Shown here in pieces: positions 11,482-22,392 of a stretch of DNA of 64,000 nt. The stretch covers positions 620,001-684,000 of the forward strand of contig JAJTUP010000030.1 of assembly GCA_021399435.1 (NCBI GenBank), read 5' to 3'. Below the pieces are notes generated by a model. It had not been told where the DNA came from, made no database searches, and was given only the letters and a program-made list of their open reading frames with translations. This DNA comes from Diaporthe sp. PMI_573 (lineage: Eukaryota > Ascomycota > Sordariomycetes > Diaporthales > Diaporthaceae). Both the position numbers and the translations under genes were made by a program. Each line of letters starts with the position of its first letter. Within the stretch, counting starts at the first letter, position 1.

Positions 11482-12331
11482 GTTTGCGGCTGGAGCTGTG
11501 ACTGCGAGAGGATCGAGATGAGTGTTTGTTGCTGAGTCGGGTGAAGACGTCTGAATCAGTAGATGGTCGATCTTTGAATGAATCTAGTAATCTTTCGGAG
11601 AAAATGACAGTGCTTGATGTAAAAATGAATGAAAGCGTCGTGTTCGAGTTTTAAACTGATGAACCTTCTTCTAAAGAAAGACGGGACAGCCTGGCGATCT
11701 ATATACTCTCGCCAACCCTGCCACGGAGGCTTATCACTTTCCAGAAGTCTGGATCTCGTGGGGACCTCAGCCGCAGCCTTACTACGATATCGTGTGCAGG
11801 AGCGAGTAAGGCGAATTGTTCAGGGGCGCGGGCAGGCTGGGCAGCCCCACGGGCAGCCCACCGACCAAGAGCGCGGATCGCCTTGTCGGGCTGATTTAGG
11901 AATGCGACGGCGAGCTCCCGTTGGCTCACGAGCAGATTCGTTTCAGGTTCGTGCACGTGGGTACGGGTGTTCGTCCGGTATTGTTGTCGACGTCGTATCC
12001 TGGGCACTATTAAAAGCCAAGGCCAAGGATTGCACAAGGGCGCGCATGACGTGCAAATATGATATATTGGGCGGCTTAGCTACCCCATACAAGCGCGCGT
12101 CCATGGGCATGATAAGCTGTCAAATGATTTATGCCCACCGCGAAGTCAGCGCCGAATAGCCGGACACATGATCGCAAGCCCTCTTCTCGCAAACCGCAGG
12201 CTCAGCACGCAGGCGATCGGGACCGCCTGATCGACGTCCCAGTCCGCAGCCCTCTTTTGAGGAAACACGCTCGTGATTCCTGAGTACCGCTGGGACTGGT
12301 TCGTAGAGTCCATGCAAAACCAGGTAGATAA
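11482..12331. other. Intergenic region
   Basis: Contains the upstream region of the small secreted protein gene. The stretch 11800-12250 is GC-rich and has open frames on both strands that look like composition artefacts. No gene is supported. Confidence 0.5.
11699..11706 (-). promoter_or_regulatory. TATA-like box upstream of the small secreted protein gene
   Basis: AGTATATAG on the minus strand, about 220 nt upstream of the ATG at 11481. Plausible core promoter from position only. Confidence 0.3.
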
Positions 12332-13150
12332 CTATAGGATTGTCACGCCAGAGAATTGTTTAAATAACGCGCGAACCTCGGGTGGCCCTTCAACGGATAA
12401 AATCCGACGGCGGCCGTTCTTCTGTTCGACACTCATTTTGATTCCATCCTTTTTGAGCCTCGTGAGTGCGAAGTGTTCGGACCAATTCTTGCATCCTGGA
12501 AGACGATACTCTTCCCAAACGTACCAACCCCAGTCAGCGAAACCGAACGAGTCTGGGTATTTGAGTCCGACAAGGTGCAGCTCTTCCAGACACCAAAGGT
12601 ATCGCGCTCGATTACCAGGTTTGCCCCTGTTCCACATCCATGCTAGAGTCTGGCGTATCTCGCTATCTTCTTCGAACCAGGTCTCATAAGTCAATGTGAA
12701 GTTGATGGTAAGGCAGCGGATGTGAGGCATGACCGTCTTCTTGAACATCTGCCACGCCTTCGAATCGAGGCTACCATCCCACTCAATGGAGCAAGTCTGC
12801 CAGACAGCCTTCACAGTCTTCGACCTCAACCGCGGGTCCTTCAACGCAAGCATGAGGCTGATGATGCCATTTGGTACCGAGCCAGGAACTTTGATTTTAG
12901 GGTATCCGTCGCAGGCAAACAAATAGACCACTGTTAGGATCTCAGGTGGGAGAGCCAAGAGCCGGTAGACGAATTAGTAGACACCGTCCGCGTCATGGAC
13001 TGGTTCTTGCTCGCGAATCGTGACCGGCGCGTCGTTGTCTTGACTGGAGCGGGTCTCATCCAGGTGCATTGCTGTGGACTGTATCGCTCTGTTCAATACA
13101 TTCTGTGCTGTAGAATCCATGCTTGAGTTCCGCCTTTGGTGACTGGGCAT
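12332..13150 (-). pseudogene. F-box-like protein gene interrupted by an in-frame TAA (or spliced over it)
   Basis: Two open stretches on the minus strand lie in the same frame, separated by one TAA at 12976-12974. The upstream part runs from ATG 13150; the downstream part begins with an F-box-like segment (LLALPPEILTVVYLF) and continues for about 200 residues, ending GVTIL at 12332. The simplest reading is a nonsense mutation; a CAA-to-TAA change would be the type made by RIP, though the neighbourhood is not obviously RIP-saturated. Alternatively, a 54-nt intron (12984-12931, donor GTGTCT, acceptor ACAG) is phase-consistent and would give 254 aa, but it would delete the best part of the F-box-like motif and its donor is weak. 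The downstream part alone has no in-frame ATG near its beginning. Function is unknown. Confidence 0.55.
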
Positions 13151-14468
13151 GTGCGGCAACGGAGGTTGCGATGGTTGAGATCCCTTGCGGTCGGACAAGA
13201 CGTTGGGTGAAGGAAAATCAAACTGCTTTCTGATCGCTGCAGTGCGTGACCATATAAATGGAGGAATTCATTCGAGATAGCTACCGAGAGAAGGGCGCTA
13301 GGGGTTTGATCGGAACCTGCTCTGACCTCTCAGCTAACAACTAGACTCATGGGCGGTCTGCAGTCGATTGCAGTGGCGGCAGAGCCATAGGTGCCTAGGT
13401 AGATAGTGCATTCATAAGTACAAGCACGGATGCTCACAAAACAGAACGTGACTCATTTGGAATAAACACTAGCGAAGTAGTACCATAAGGTGAATTGATG
13501 TTTTTTTTTTGTTTGCTGATGTCTCTATTGGTAGCAGGAGACTGCCACGAGACGGTATCAGGCAGTGGTTCAAGGAAATTACCATTGACTGCGTCGTCTT
13601 TTTGCTACATAGTGGACCCGGAAGTTTAGTAAATACATCGTTGCTCGCTGTAAAAATTGTCCATAAAAGCGAGGGTTACTTAATTAGTTGTAATAGCCCC
13701 CCCTACAAATAAGCTGTTCGGATAAGTACGGCAGCCTGCGGTACTTTCGGCTGCTGTTTCAAACCGGTAACACGATGGTAAACCAGTCTTTCTGCCCATT
13801 CACTAATGCAATATACTTCTTTCAAGCTTAGCCTTGTACGCAGGCCGTATCAAATAACGCCTTTCGTAGTCTAGCCCTTCATATGTCTCGTCTCTACTCT
13901 ATATGGTGCTCCTCCTTCCCCAAAACCTCCGTGTCTCGTCCCTACGTGTCGCGGAGGAAAGTCAACTAGTCTAGGGCATTTCGTCGATGACCACCTAAGA
14001 GGGGTCACTGGGCTTGTGTCTAATCTAGAGTACAGTATCTGAGAACTGAGGGTTTTAACAGAGAATGCTCAATAAGTAAGCACTATGCGCGGGAGGTCGG
14101 TCTATTGGAAAAACAAACAACCAGGTGATAATAGTCCCGCGGTCGAAAACATGTCTGTTCACCTGGACAAAGCAAAGTAGCCCCATGCCACCCTGATCCG
14201 TCCGGATGCCCATGAGTGGCAAGGCATTTTCCAATTCAAACTTCACAATTTCCGGCATCGATCTTCATGCGGTCAAGTGACGGACAGGTTTCGTGAGGAG
14301 TAGAGGCACAAGCCCCAATCATCTTTTGATTGACTCTTCATGTTTTAAGGTCTAGATACAGCCCGGAGGAGTGTTGCCGATTGGCAAAGTATGTACATCC
14401 AATCAAGTGATTACAAAAGGCTTTCCATGCTGGTTCCTCGCAAAAAAATGTGCCGGAGGCGACTGGAT
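13151..14468. other. Intergenic region, no gene seen
   Basis: About 1.3 kb with a T10 run near 13501-13510 and AT-rich patches. Short frames have no motifs. It includes the upstream region of the F-box-like locus and the 3' flank of the elicitor-like gene. Confidence 0.55.
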
Positions 14469-14945
14469 TTACACCAGGTCGAAGTCCTTGGCGCCGGTGT
14501 ACTTCTGCTGGATGGAAGCGCCGGTCTGCTCCATCTCGAGCTCGCTGGCGGGGATGGTGTGCTTGCCGGTCTGGTTGGAGCTGGGGGTGACCTGCTGGGA
14601 GACCTCGAGGACGAGGCCGCCGTCGGCCTTGGTGACGGTCCAGGTGCGGGAGGTCTGCTCGCAGGTGCCCTCGGTGATGGCGGGCAGGGTGCCGTCGGAG
14701 CCGGTGACCTGAGCACGGCACTTCTGGGGCTCGGTCTGCATGGTGCCGGGCTGGAGGAGACCGAACTCGTAGCTGGAAGATGTGTGTGTAAGTGCGTGAA
14801 TCTGGCATGGCAGATGGCGGGGAACAACTTACATGCACTGAGCGCTGTGGGGAACGCACGAGGCGGAGAAGTCGGAGACCTTGAAGACGACATCGGCGCT
14901 GGCCACGGAGGCGGCAGCGAGGGCGAGGATGGCGGAGAACTGCAT
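14469..14945 (-). CDS. Secreted protein resembling fungal hypersensitive-response-inducing elicitors
   Basis: Two exons, 14945-14833 and 14772-14469, give 138 aa. The 60-nt intron (14832-14773) has donor GTAAGT and acceptor TTCCAG and joins in phase 2. Residues 1-17 are a clear signal peptide (MQFSAILALAAASVASA). The mature protein opens with DVVFKVSDFSASC, has four cysteines (30, 37, 56 and 75), and contains the segments TCEQTSRTWTV and TPSSNQTG. From memory this layout matches the small Hrip-type elicitors of plant-associated ascomycetes, which are secreted and have been reported to trigger plant defence responses; I cannot run a search to confirm it. An Asn-glycosylation sequon (NQT) is present. 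Strong codon bias (GCC, ACC, GTC) suggests high expression. Confidence 0.78.
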
Positions 14946-17723
14946 CTTGATGGTTGTTGGGGTTTGGGTGGTTGGTGGAGAGAGTTGGAGGTGGTGTTGA
15001 GTTGTGGTGTGAAGTGTGAGGTGTGAGGATGCTGATGCTGAACCAATCTAGGAATGAATAGCGGAAGTTGTGGTGATATTTATGGTCGCCATGTTACGCT
15101 GCAGATGCACTTGTCTCCCAACTGCAATTGGAATACGAGGACGGCAACATCGAAGAAGGGAAATGATAGTCACTGGTGGATCCGGCTGAGGTCGTTGTCA
15201 CGTTGCTGGCCAGCATGGTCCGGGGGCTCCGACTTGTTTGTCCTGGGACCAATCGTCATGCTTGTTCCCAACCTTAATGCTGGCCCCTCGGATTGGTTCC
15301 CCTTACTGCAACTGTCTGTCATCTGAAAGCTGCGTCTTTTTCACCGAGTTGTTGTATTATACCCCTTCGCGCCGATCTGGCATTCTGTTTTTGGTACACC
15401 AATTGTCGCTCCGGCAGTTGGCCGTGACTGATAGTTTGCCAGCAAATCAGCTTCTTTAACTGACGCCTAATACGTCAGAAACATCTCCAGCAGTCCTGAC
15501 AACACAAATTCGTGGAGAATGTGCCTCAGCCAGCAGTGTAATTATTCATGTTGGATACTGCCAACATTTGCCAACGTATGATATCAAGGCCTTGTAACTT
15601 CGTCATTGCTACACGCCTTCTTCGTATAGAACAAGTGGCTGGGCTGACATCACAACGTTCCGTCGGCCCAAGCAGTCCCAAGAGCGTCCCCGGCCCACAG
15701 GGTTCAGGGGCGGCCCGTTTTTGCGGGGAATTTCAACCAACCCGCCCTACTCGGAGATCTACCGCCAGCTAACATATGCAGCATGCTGGCATTCCGCACT
15801 GCCGCATGAATGGGGTTAAGATCGAGGCCACAGACGAGTCGTGGGGTCAGGGGGGAAGTGCTCGTGTTGGCGCGGGGGAAAAGGTGCTTTCTCCCCTTCT
15901 CAGTGGACGACATGAGGGCTGTTGGCTGGCCGCAGAGGACCACTGTTGTTGTACAGCATGTCCTGGACCCGAAACGGAGCTCGGGAGTCGGTCGGGGGAC
16001 TCAGCCCAACCGCATGAAGTTTGTTTTCTCCACAATTGTTACTCGGCTCCTGTTCGCAAATCCCGCGCTCTTCACCAACGCGTTTCTCTTTGCGACAGAC
16101 ACGAACCACGGCGAACAACTCAGCTGTCGTCCAACGTTGATTGTTGCCAGACTACACCGGGTCCGCAAAGGGATATATTGTGATCTTCTGCCCTATTTTC
16201 CGTCTTGCTCGGCAACTCGGCATCAGGCAATCGCCATCGCGCTTTATTTAAGGTACACATTAATAACACGCTGGCTTAAGCGTGTCTTTGTTGTGGAGCT
16301 GGCTGATCACGACTTAAGGCTTCTGGAAAGTCGGAGACTGTTCTATGGGTCCCTGGTCTAAATTTACGCAAGCACAGACGCCTCCAACGCCTGGAGTACT
16401 TGATATCTTGAGTGCTTGTACTAACTATAGACTTGTTCTTGCACTCTCCAGCTGGACGAGAGGAGCGAGGCCGGATGACCAGCTGGTTCAGTCTTCTGCC
16501 CAGCCGGCACCAATCACATATTACCACTGAGATGGACATCTTTTTGGCTTCAATTGGATACCTACATATTCTTGAAGCCTTCAAGGAGCTACCTCCACAT
16601 CACGAATCTGGGTGTGTGGTCTGAGTCCTTGAGTCATTGAACCTGCACTGTATGCTTGGAATAAGGTTCAACAAATGCTGCATAAATGTGCAATGAGACG
16701 GTAGTGTAGGAGCATTGATACGAAGCACATTCGCGGGACGTATTTTGACACGTCTAGTGGGGCATGGAGGGAACCTGCAGCGTCTCCTGAGGATGCGTCG
16801 ACCTTGTCCCGAACAACAGGTGCAGAATGAGTATGCCCGCTAGAGTATCATCCCAACTCCTAGCCACGAGCTCACCGCCTTACTCAGTGCTGTTGGACGT
16901 GTACCGTGGACCCTGCCCCTGTCTGGCGGAACCTTTCACCCTCAGCTCGAGACAAGATGCCGGTCACATTCACCGACTAGACCATAATACGAGACGATGT
17001 CACTGTCGGAACGCCCACAGCATGGTCGTAGAAGTCATGACACATCTGCTTACACAGAAGGTCAAAACTCCCCATCTTGTTATGTGGCCTTTTTCAAGTC
17101 CCTTTCAACCGATGTCATCTTTCAATTCGGTCCTGGGCGAGACAAACTTCGAAACTGACACCACGGTGTTGTCCACATGACCATCTTCCAGGCAGTTATC
17201 CCTGATTAATCGAACAATGAAGTCATGAGGTCACTGATCTTGGGGCAGCCGGCCTTGGACAAGATATTCGGGTCGAGCACAGCACAGACGGATGTCCAAG
17301 CCTGCTGCCACATCATCCCGCGCTCTGGTACCCCAGATTGGAGCTTGGAATGTACGTCTTGGTTTGCCAGAGAACGCGATTTATGTAATTACTGTTATTC
17401 AAAGACGAAAAAAAAAAAGACCACGTCGCTTTTCACCTTGACAATGAGTTGGAAGCCTTTTTGTGTGATGGATGAAATTAAGCTAACTCTAGACCACACT
17501 CTTGTTGTTTCTATCTGCAGTGGGTCATCTCAAAATACTCGGTATAGAAAACCCGTCTAAAACACCAATCTAGTGTAGCACGATCCTAGCTCGTCTCAAG
17601 ACCATACTTCCCTTCATAGTCCTGTGCATCCAAGTTCAAGCATCCCTTCAATCAAGTCTGATCCAATTCTGAGTCCGCAATAAACACCCATCACATTCAT
17701 ACTGATCACGTTGCAGCGAAAGC
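14946..17723. other. Long intergenic region, no gene seen
   Basis: About 2.8 kb. It contains the elicitor-like gene promoter at the left and the 3' flank of the transporter at the right, plus a 13-nt A-run near 17408. Plus-strand frames at 15776-16361 and 16827-17560 lack motifs, signal peptides or plausible exon partners. Confidence 0.55.
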
Positions 17724-19544
17724 TTATGGCGCAACTGACAGGTCCGTCTCGCTGTTCTTCGCAGTCTTCTCCGCACTCTGGCCCTCAGCCTCAGCCTTCT
17801 CAACGTGGTGTTGAATCTTGAAACCCTTGAACTTTCTCGAATGCAAACCAATATTGAACATGTGGTCCAGCTCTTCGAAAGTGCGTCCCTTGGTCTCAGG
17901 GAGACACAGGAAGCAGAATAGCGCGCACAAGCCGCCGATGCCCGCAAAGATGAATCCAATCTTGCCGCCGAGGTTGGCTTGGTCCTGGTTGATCAGGAAC
18001 GGGACCCCAACGGCCAAGGTGATGGCACAGATCTGGTAGAAGGCGGAGGAGAGGCCGATGTTGAAGCCTCGCAGGCGAGCCGAGGACACCTCGGACATGA
18101 GGACGAAGCCGTAGGGGCCGATGGTGATGTCGTAGATGAGGTTGCACGTAACGATTACCGCGCTCTGTCCCCACGATGACGGGGCCGTGCCGGTTGAAGG
18201 GCGGGGGATGAGGTCCAAGATCCCGATGAGACCCTGCAGGAGGGCCAGGATGATGCAGCCCCAGAGGTAGGCGTCACGACGGCCGAGGAACTGGAGAAAC
18301 CACCATGCGAGGCAGGAACCGATGAAACCAATGGCGTTGACGCCGACGTTCATGGTGAAGGCGTTGTCGGCGGTGAGACCGGACAGCTCGAAGAAGTAGA
18401 CGGCGAAGTCGTGGAAGACGACGGCGCCGACGAGGGCTTGGATCGCGTAGACCATGAGGCAGATGATGAGGCGCCGCAGATCGGTGCCTTTGAAACACTC
18501 AGACATCTTGGGCTTGGCGCCTTGCTTTGCCTCGTCCTCGATGCGGAGGGTCTCCCGGACAAAGCTCAGCTTGAGGGCAGGGTCGACGTCGGCCGCCGCG
18601 AGACGACTGAGGGAGTGTTCTGCGGCCTTGTAATCTCCGCGCTTGCAAAGCCAGTATGGTGGATCTGGCAAGAACTTACCGAGCGTGAAGAGGAGCATGA
18701 TCACGGGGAGTGGCCACTGGCTGGCGATGGGGAACTTATAGGCCCATTCTGAAGTAATGCCGTTGGCAACCTTCAGGATGCCGGAGCCCATGAGCTGGCC
18801 CGCGACCAGGAGCATGTTGATGGCCGAGGCGGCAAACCCGCGAAGCACGACGGGGCAGACCTCGCCCACGTAGGCTGTGGCGCAGACCGTGAAGAAGGAG
18901 ATGACGCAGCCGTTGAGCAGGATGCCGACGACCAGTTGCGCCGGGTGCGACGCAAAGAACTCGACGAAGACGAAGCCGATGGAGAGCGCTGAGCTCAGGG
19001 CGATTACTCTTCGGAGGCCGAGGCGGTCATAGGCCATTCCGGCGCAGAAGGCGCCAATGATGGAGCCAACCTTGTTGGCATAGTTGAAAGCACCGAGCCA
19101 TTGTGCTTCAATGATGTAGTCGCCTTGGTACTCGACGCCGAAGTGATGCTTGAATGGCTCTATGCCGACGAGGGCGCCGATGACCTGCCCATCCAGCCCT
19201 TGGCAGAGCGTTGCGAGGTTGACTACAAGTGCCCACAAGACAGCTGGGTAGTAGAGTCTTATGGCGCTGCAAAAGGTTAGAGAATGCTCCGTCTCCGTAT
19301 AGCGTGCGGCGTTCTCAGCCTCGCTGTCGAGAGGCAGGTCGACATTGGATGCTGTCTTGGAAATCGTGTTGGGTGTAGTATTTGGTGTGGTATCGGGTGT
19401 TGAGTTAGATGTGGTGTTGGATGCTGTGCTGCTGAGGCTGGCAACACAAACAGACGAGGGGACTGTGCTGGGAGGAAGAGCAGCAGCAGCAGCCTCCACC
19501 ATCTGGGGAGGGGACACAACGTCAGACAATTCGATGTCAGACAT
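17724..19544 (-). CDS. Major facilitator superfamily sugar-porter-type transporter
   Basis: Intronless 606-aa protein. I chose ATG 19544 (MSDIELSDV); the open frame extends 36 codons further, but only from a non-ATG codon. About 12 hydrophobic segments run from residue ~105 to ~560. Sugar-porter marks are visible: the DRLGLRR loop after TM2, AYVGEVCP in the middle of the first half, a variant of PESPRWL (PDPPYWL), LGRR in the second half, and PETKGRTFEELD after TM12. This places it in the fungal hexose/maltose/lactose-permease family at the plasma membrane, importing an unknown sugar or polyol. The first ~100 residues are a Thr/Asn/Ser/Pro-rich disordered tail with repeated NTTPNT-like units, longer than usual. 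It is isolated from other sugar genes. Confidence 0.92.
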   Translation of the reverse strand: MSDIELSDVVSPPQMVEAAAAALPPSTVPSSVCVASLSSTASNTTSNSTPDTTPNTTPNTISKTASNVDLPLDSEAENAARYTETEHSLTFCSAIRLYYPAVLWALVVNLATLCQGLDGQVIGALVGIEPFKHHFGVEYQGDYIIEAQWLGAFNYANKVGSIIGAFCAGMAYDRLGLRRVIALSSALSIGFVFVEFFASHPAQLVVGILLNGCVISFFTVCATAYVGEVCPVVLRGFAASAINMLLVAGQLMGSGILKVANGITSEWAYKFPIASQWPLPVIMLLFTLGKFLPDPPYWLCKRGDYKAAEHSLSRLAAADVDPALKLSFVRETLRIEDEAKQGAKPKMSECFKGTDLRRLIICLMVYAIQALVGAVVFHDFAVYFFELSGLTADNAFTMNVGVNAIGFIGSCLAWWFLQFLGRRDAYLWGCIILALLQGLIGILDLIPRPSTGTAPSSWGQSAVIVTCNLIYDITIGPYGFVLMSEVSSARLRGFNIGLSSAFYQICAITLAVGVPFLINQDQANLGGKIGFIFAGIGGLCALFCFLCLPETKGRTFEELDHMFNIGLHSRKFKGFKIQHHVEKAEAEGQSAEKTAKNSETDLSVAP

Positions 19545-20787
19545 TATGCAGTGTGTTGGTCGGTTTGGGAGAGAGAAGCTGGGGAAGAATTGGCTGACAA
19601 GGGGCCTTTCAATACTGAGATAAGAAGTTGAGGCTGTGTTGGTCGGGAACACGTTGTTTTACACGGGTACAAGGAGGACAAATCAGTTCCCAATGACCCA
19701 TGCCAATATATAGGTACCTGTGTACAGAAACCGGCAATTAATTGTGCAGAAAAACAAAATGCTATTGCGCCCCAGTATATTTTCCAATATCACGCCTTCT
19801 GCGCATCACCAATGTATTATCGGCAGAGCGGTGCCTCTTAGTGCCACCCCTAACTCTTCTAGGGAGCACTGTTTCGAAATTTATCAGATATTGTTAAAAT
19901 CTCATGCAATATTTTCCAAGACTGTATGGCTCTAGTCCTTCATAGCGCTGTTGAGATTGGAGTGAGTTGCTGCTCTATCTTAGCACCACTTGCATTAGGC
20001 GCAGTCTGGGTGACTCTAATATCACACTGCCGACTAGCCTGGAGTATAGCTAAATCTCATGCACAAGTGCCGTAATCCCAGAGAAACACAGAAACTTTCA
20101 GACGGCCGGCTGCATTGATTGAGATCAGGCACTTTGACTGTCCCACCTGTGAAAATCTTAAGGCTGTGGAGACACGAATTTTGCTGTTCAACAATAGCGT
20201 GGTGAGACACTCGCACATATTCGCCTAGCTACATGCACCTGTTCAAATTGGGAAGATAGAAACGATCATTGGCGGGCTGGTAACACATGGTAGTGAATAC
20301 GGTACAAACAGTCCCGCTAGTAACCTCAATTCAGATTCCTACGCGCACAAATCTGGTGCTGGGTTGAACAAACCTTTACCCGTCTCCTTCCCGACGCACA
20401 AATTTGTCGTTGAACAACCAAAGATCCCGGATGTGCATGATTTCACTGGATTTACTGTGCCTTGCGGATATGTGGTACAATGATCACCAAATGATCAAAA
20501 AATGATGATTATTTCTGTGGCCAAGGAAACAATTGATCGTGATGTCGACTTTCCAAAGATCTGGGCCGGCCCGATCCGAATATATGTGTGGCGACGCCCA
20601 TGGCCCGGTCATAATGCTGGACAATGAAAACACTGGCGACTTTACTTATGGACCGATTCGACTTTATCGTTGTCAGCTAGAAGGTGCAGGCAAAACAATG
20701 GCTCTGTCTCTCTTTCCTTCCATTTCGCTGTTTCGGTAAATTCATCAACTCACAACGACCTATGATGAGACCCGCCGTTAGATGGGC
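19545..20787. other. Intergenic region, no gene seen
   Basis: About 1.2 kb of AT-leaning sequence between the transporter gene and the decayed HET gene. No frame carries a motif. Confidence 0.55.
19706..19713 (-). promoter_or_regulatory. TATA-like box upstream of the sugar-porter gene
   Basis: CTATATAT on the minus strand about 165 nt upstream of ATG 19544. A positional argument only. Confidence 0.3.
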
Positions 20788-21650
20788 TTATGGAGAAGAC
20801 ATTTCCCCATGTGAATATTCATGGATGTTGAACATCTCGATAGGGACTCGAAGTTGAAGCTCAGCGGACATTCTAAAGACTCCACGAAATGGATTCTGGG
20901 GGCTGATCAGTACTGGTGCAGGGTACTCAACAACATCAGTTAGCCATGTGTACTTAGAGGACGCGTTCGATCTGGGGATGGGATCAATACATTCAGAGAA
21001 AATTGACCCATCGACAGCAGCCCAAGACCAAGACGGTGCCCTACACTCGTTGTTTCCACATAGGATTTCCTCTGTCTTGAACGGCGATCACTGCGAGGGC
21101 GCGAAGATGCTTCCACATAAGGTGTTGCCGCAAGTTTGGCTTACACAGACCCGCCAAGTATTCGGCACCTGTGGAATCAATGGAAATATCTTTGCGCGAT
21201 TTCTGCCAGTGCTGGGAGCTTGTAGTACGGATTTGTCAGGTTCCGAGCCGTGTACAACCCCAGTATTATTCTCCATAATCGCCATTTCAGGTGTTCATCC
21301 TGGACCACCGAGAACATGTAACGTGTCGTGTGTCTCATGGAATGGACACTCGCGATACCTGTGCCTGTTGTTCCTGCCTCTGTTCGTCCGGTGAGGTCGG
21401 TTTCAACGGACTGAGATTGTACCCAGATATTTTCCCTTTCGCACTTCCACAACAAGCTAGATGAGGTGTAGAACAATTCGAGGCTGGTGAGGACAGTCTC
21501 TTGAAAACTCCAACCTCGGCTGTTTATGGCTTCCGACTGTTGCCTGGTCATCGTTACCATTGAGCACCCTTGATCTTGAGATGTTTTCAATTTGCCGTCG
21601 CAGACATGGGAGTAGGCACATTTCAATTGATACTATTTTAGGCTAACTAC
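20788..21650 (-). pseudogene. Decayed HET-domain gene
   Basis: Minus-strand pieces of a HET protein fall in order but in three different frames. First is RGWSFQETVL with a following WKCERE block (from about 21520). Next, LPALAEIAQRYF ends at a stop and, one base out of frame, GAEYLAGLCKPNLRQHLMWK continues (about 21205-21140). Then a second shift is needed to reach RAPSWSWAAVDGSIFSE (about 21040-20990), with the frame ending at 20788. These are the standard middle and C-terminal blocks of HET proteins. The N-terminal HET blocks are absent or too decayed to read; material up to about 21900 may belong to them. No splice sites explain the frame changes, so this is a pseudogene. It sits just left of the biosynthetic cluster. 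Confidence 0.8.
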
Positions 21651-22392
21651 CTCACTCATCTCGTGAGACTCGACTGCAGCATATGTAATAATCCCATAGT
21701 TGGCCTGTCCACATACATCCAAACAAAATCGGCAAAGTACACCACGATGAAAAGCACATTACTGTGGGGAGTTTGCTTACATTTGCGGCAACGACTTGGG
21801 TTGCGGACATATTCTGGCGAGCTTTTGATGCCCCCGTCGTGAGGCTGTCAAAGCACCTCGACTCTTTGTCAAGACCCTTTTGAGGCCCCATTCACACATA
21901 TCGGATTAGCTTTCCAGAAGGCTGCTGCTATCACTGGGCGACGAACCGCGTTCTTCCTCGCGCTCTAGCTGTTCAGTCGGAGGATCTCAGCTTCACCAAG
22001 GCTTCAGTCCATTTTGGGATTGCGATCTATAACCGCAGACGGTGATCCACAATTACTTGAGTATTTTCAGACCGACAGAGTTGATGAGCTCCATATCTCT
22101 TGAATTGATCTTATAGTGCTGCATAACAGCAATGTCATGATCTCTCGGAGGTGGGAGTCCACTTGCCACGCTTGACCTATATTGTTACACCGGGTGTAAT
22201 AGGTAAGACAAGGAAACTATTTTCCTTCATCTGGACACTCCCGAGACACACATGATTGCTTCAATGCTATTGGTAAGAATGTGCCGCACTCTCTGTGGGT
22301 CATTGAGGTCACCACGTTACTCGCGTACAGCACTCGCCGGGTTCAAGTTGCAAAACACTCGCTTAGTAGAAGTCAATGGTTTATGCTGATTA
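21651..22392. other. Intergenic region, possibly including the decayed 5' part of the HET pseudogene
   Basis: The minus strand of 21652-21891 is open and contains WMYVDRP-like text that could be a ruined LWVD block of the HET domain, but this is not secure. The remaining 500 nt shows nothing. Confidence 0.4.

Noticed and set aside
14391..15046. 211-codon frames on both strands overlapping the elicitor-like gene
   Set aside because: Neither has a signal peptide or motif, while the spliced 138-aa model explains the region, including the intron.
15776..16361. Plus-strand frames of 135 and 183 codons
   Set aside because: Overlapping in two frames, no motifs and no conserved domain pattern; most likely chance.
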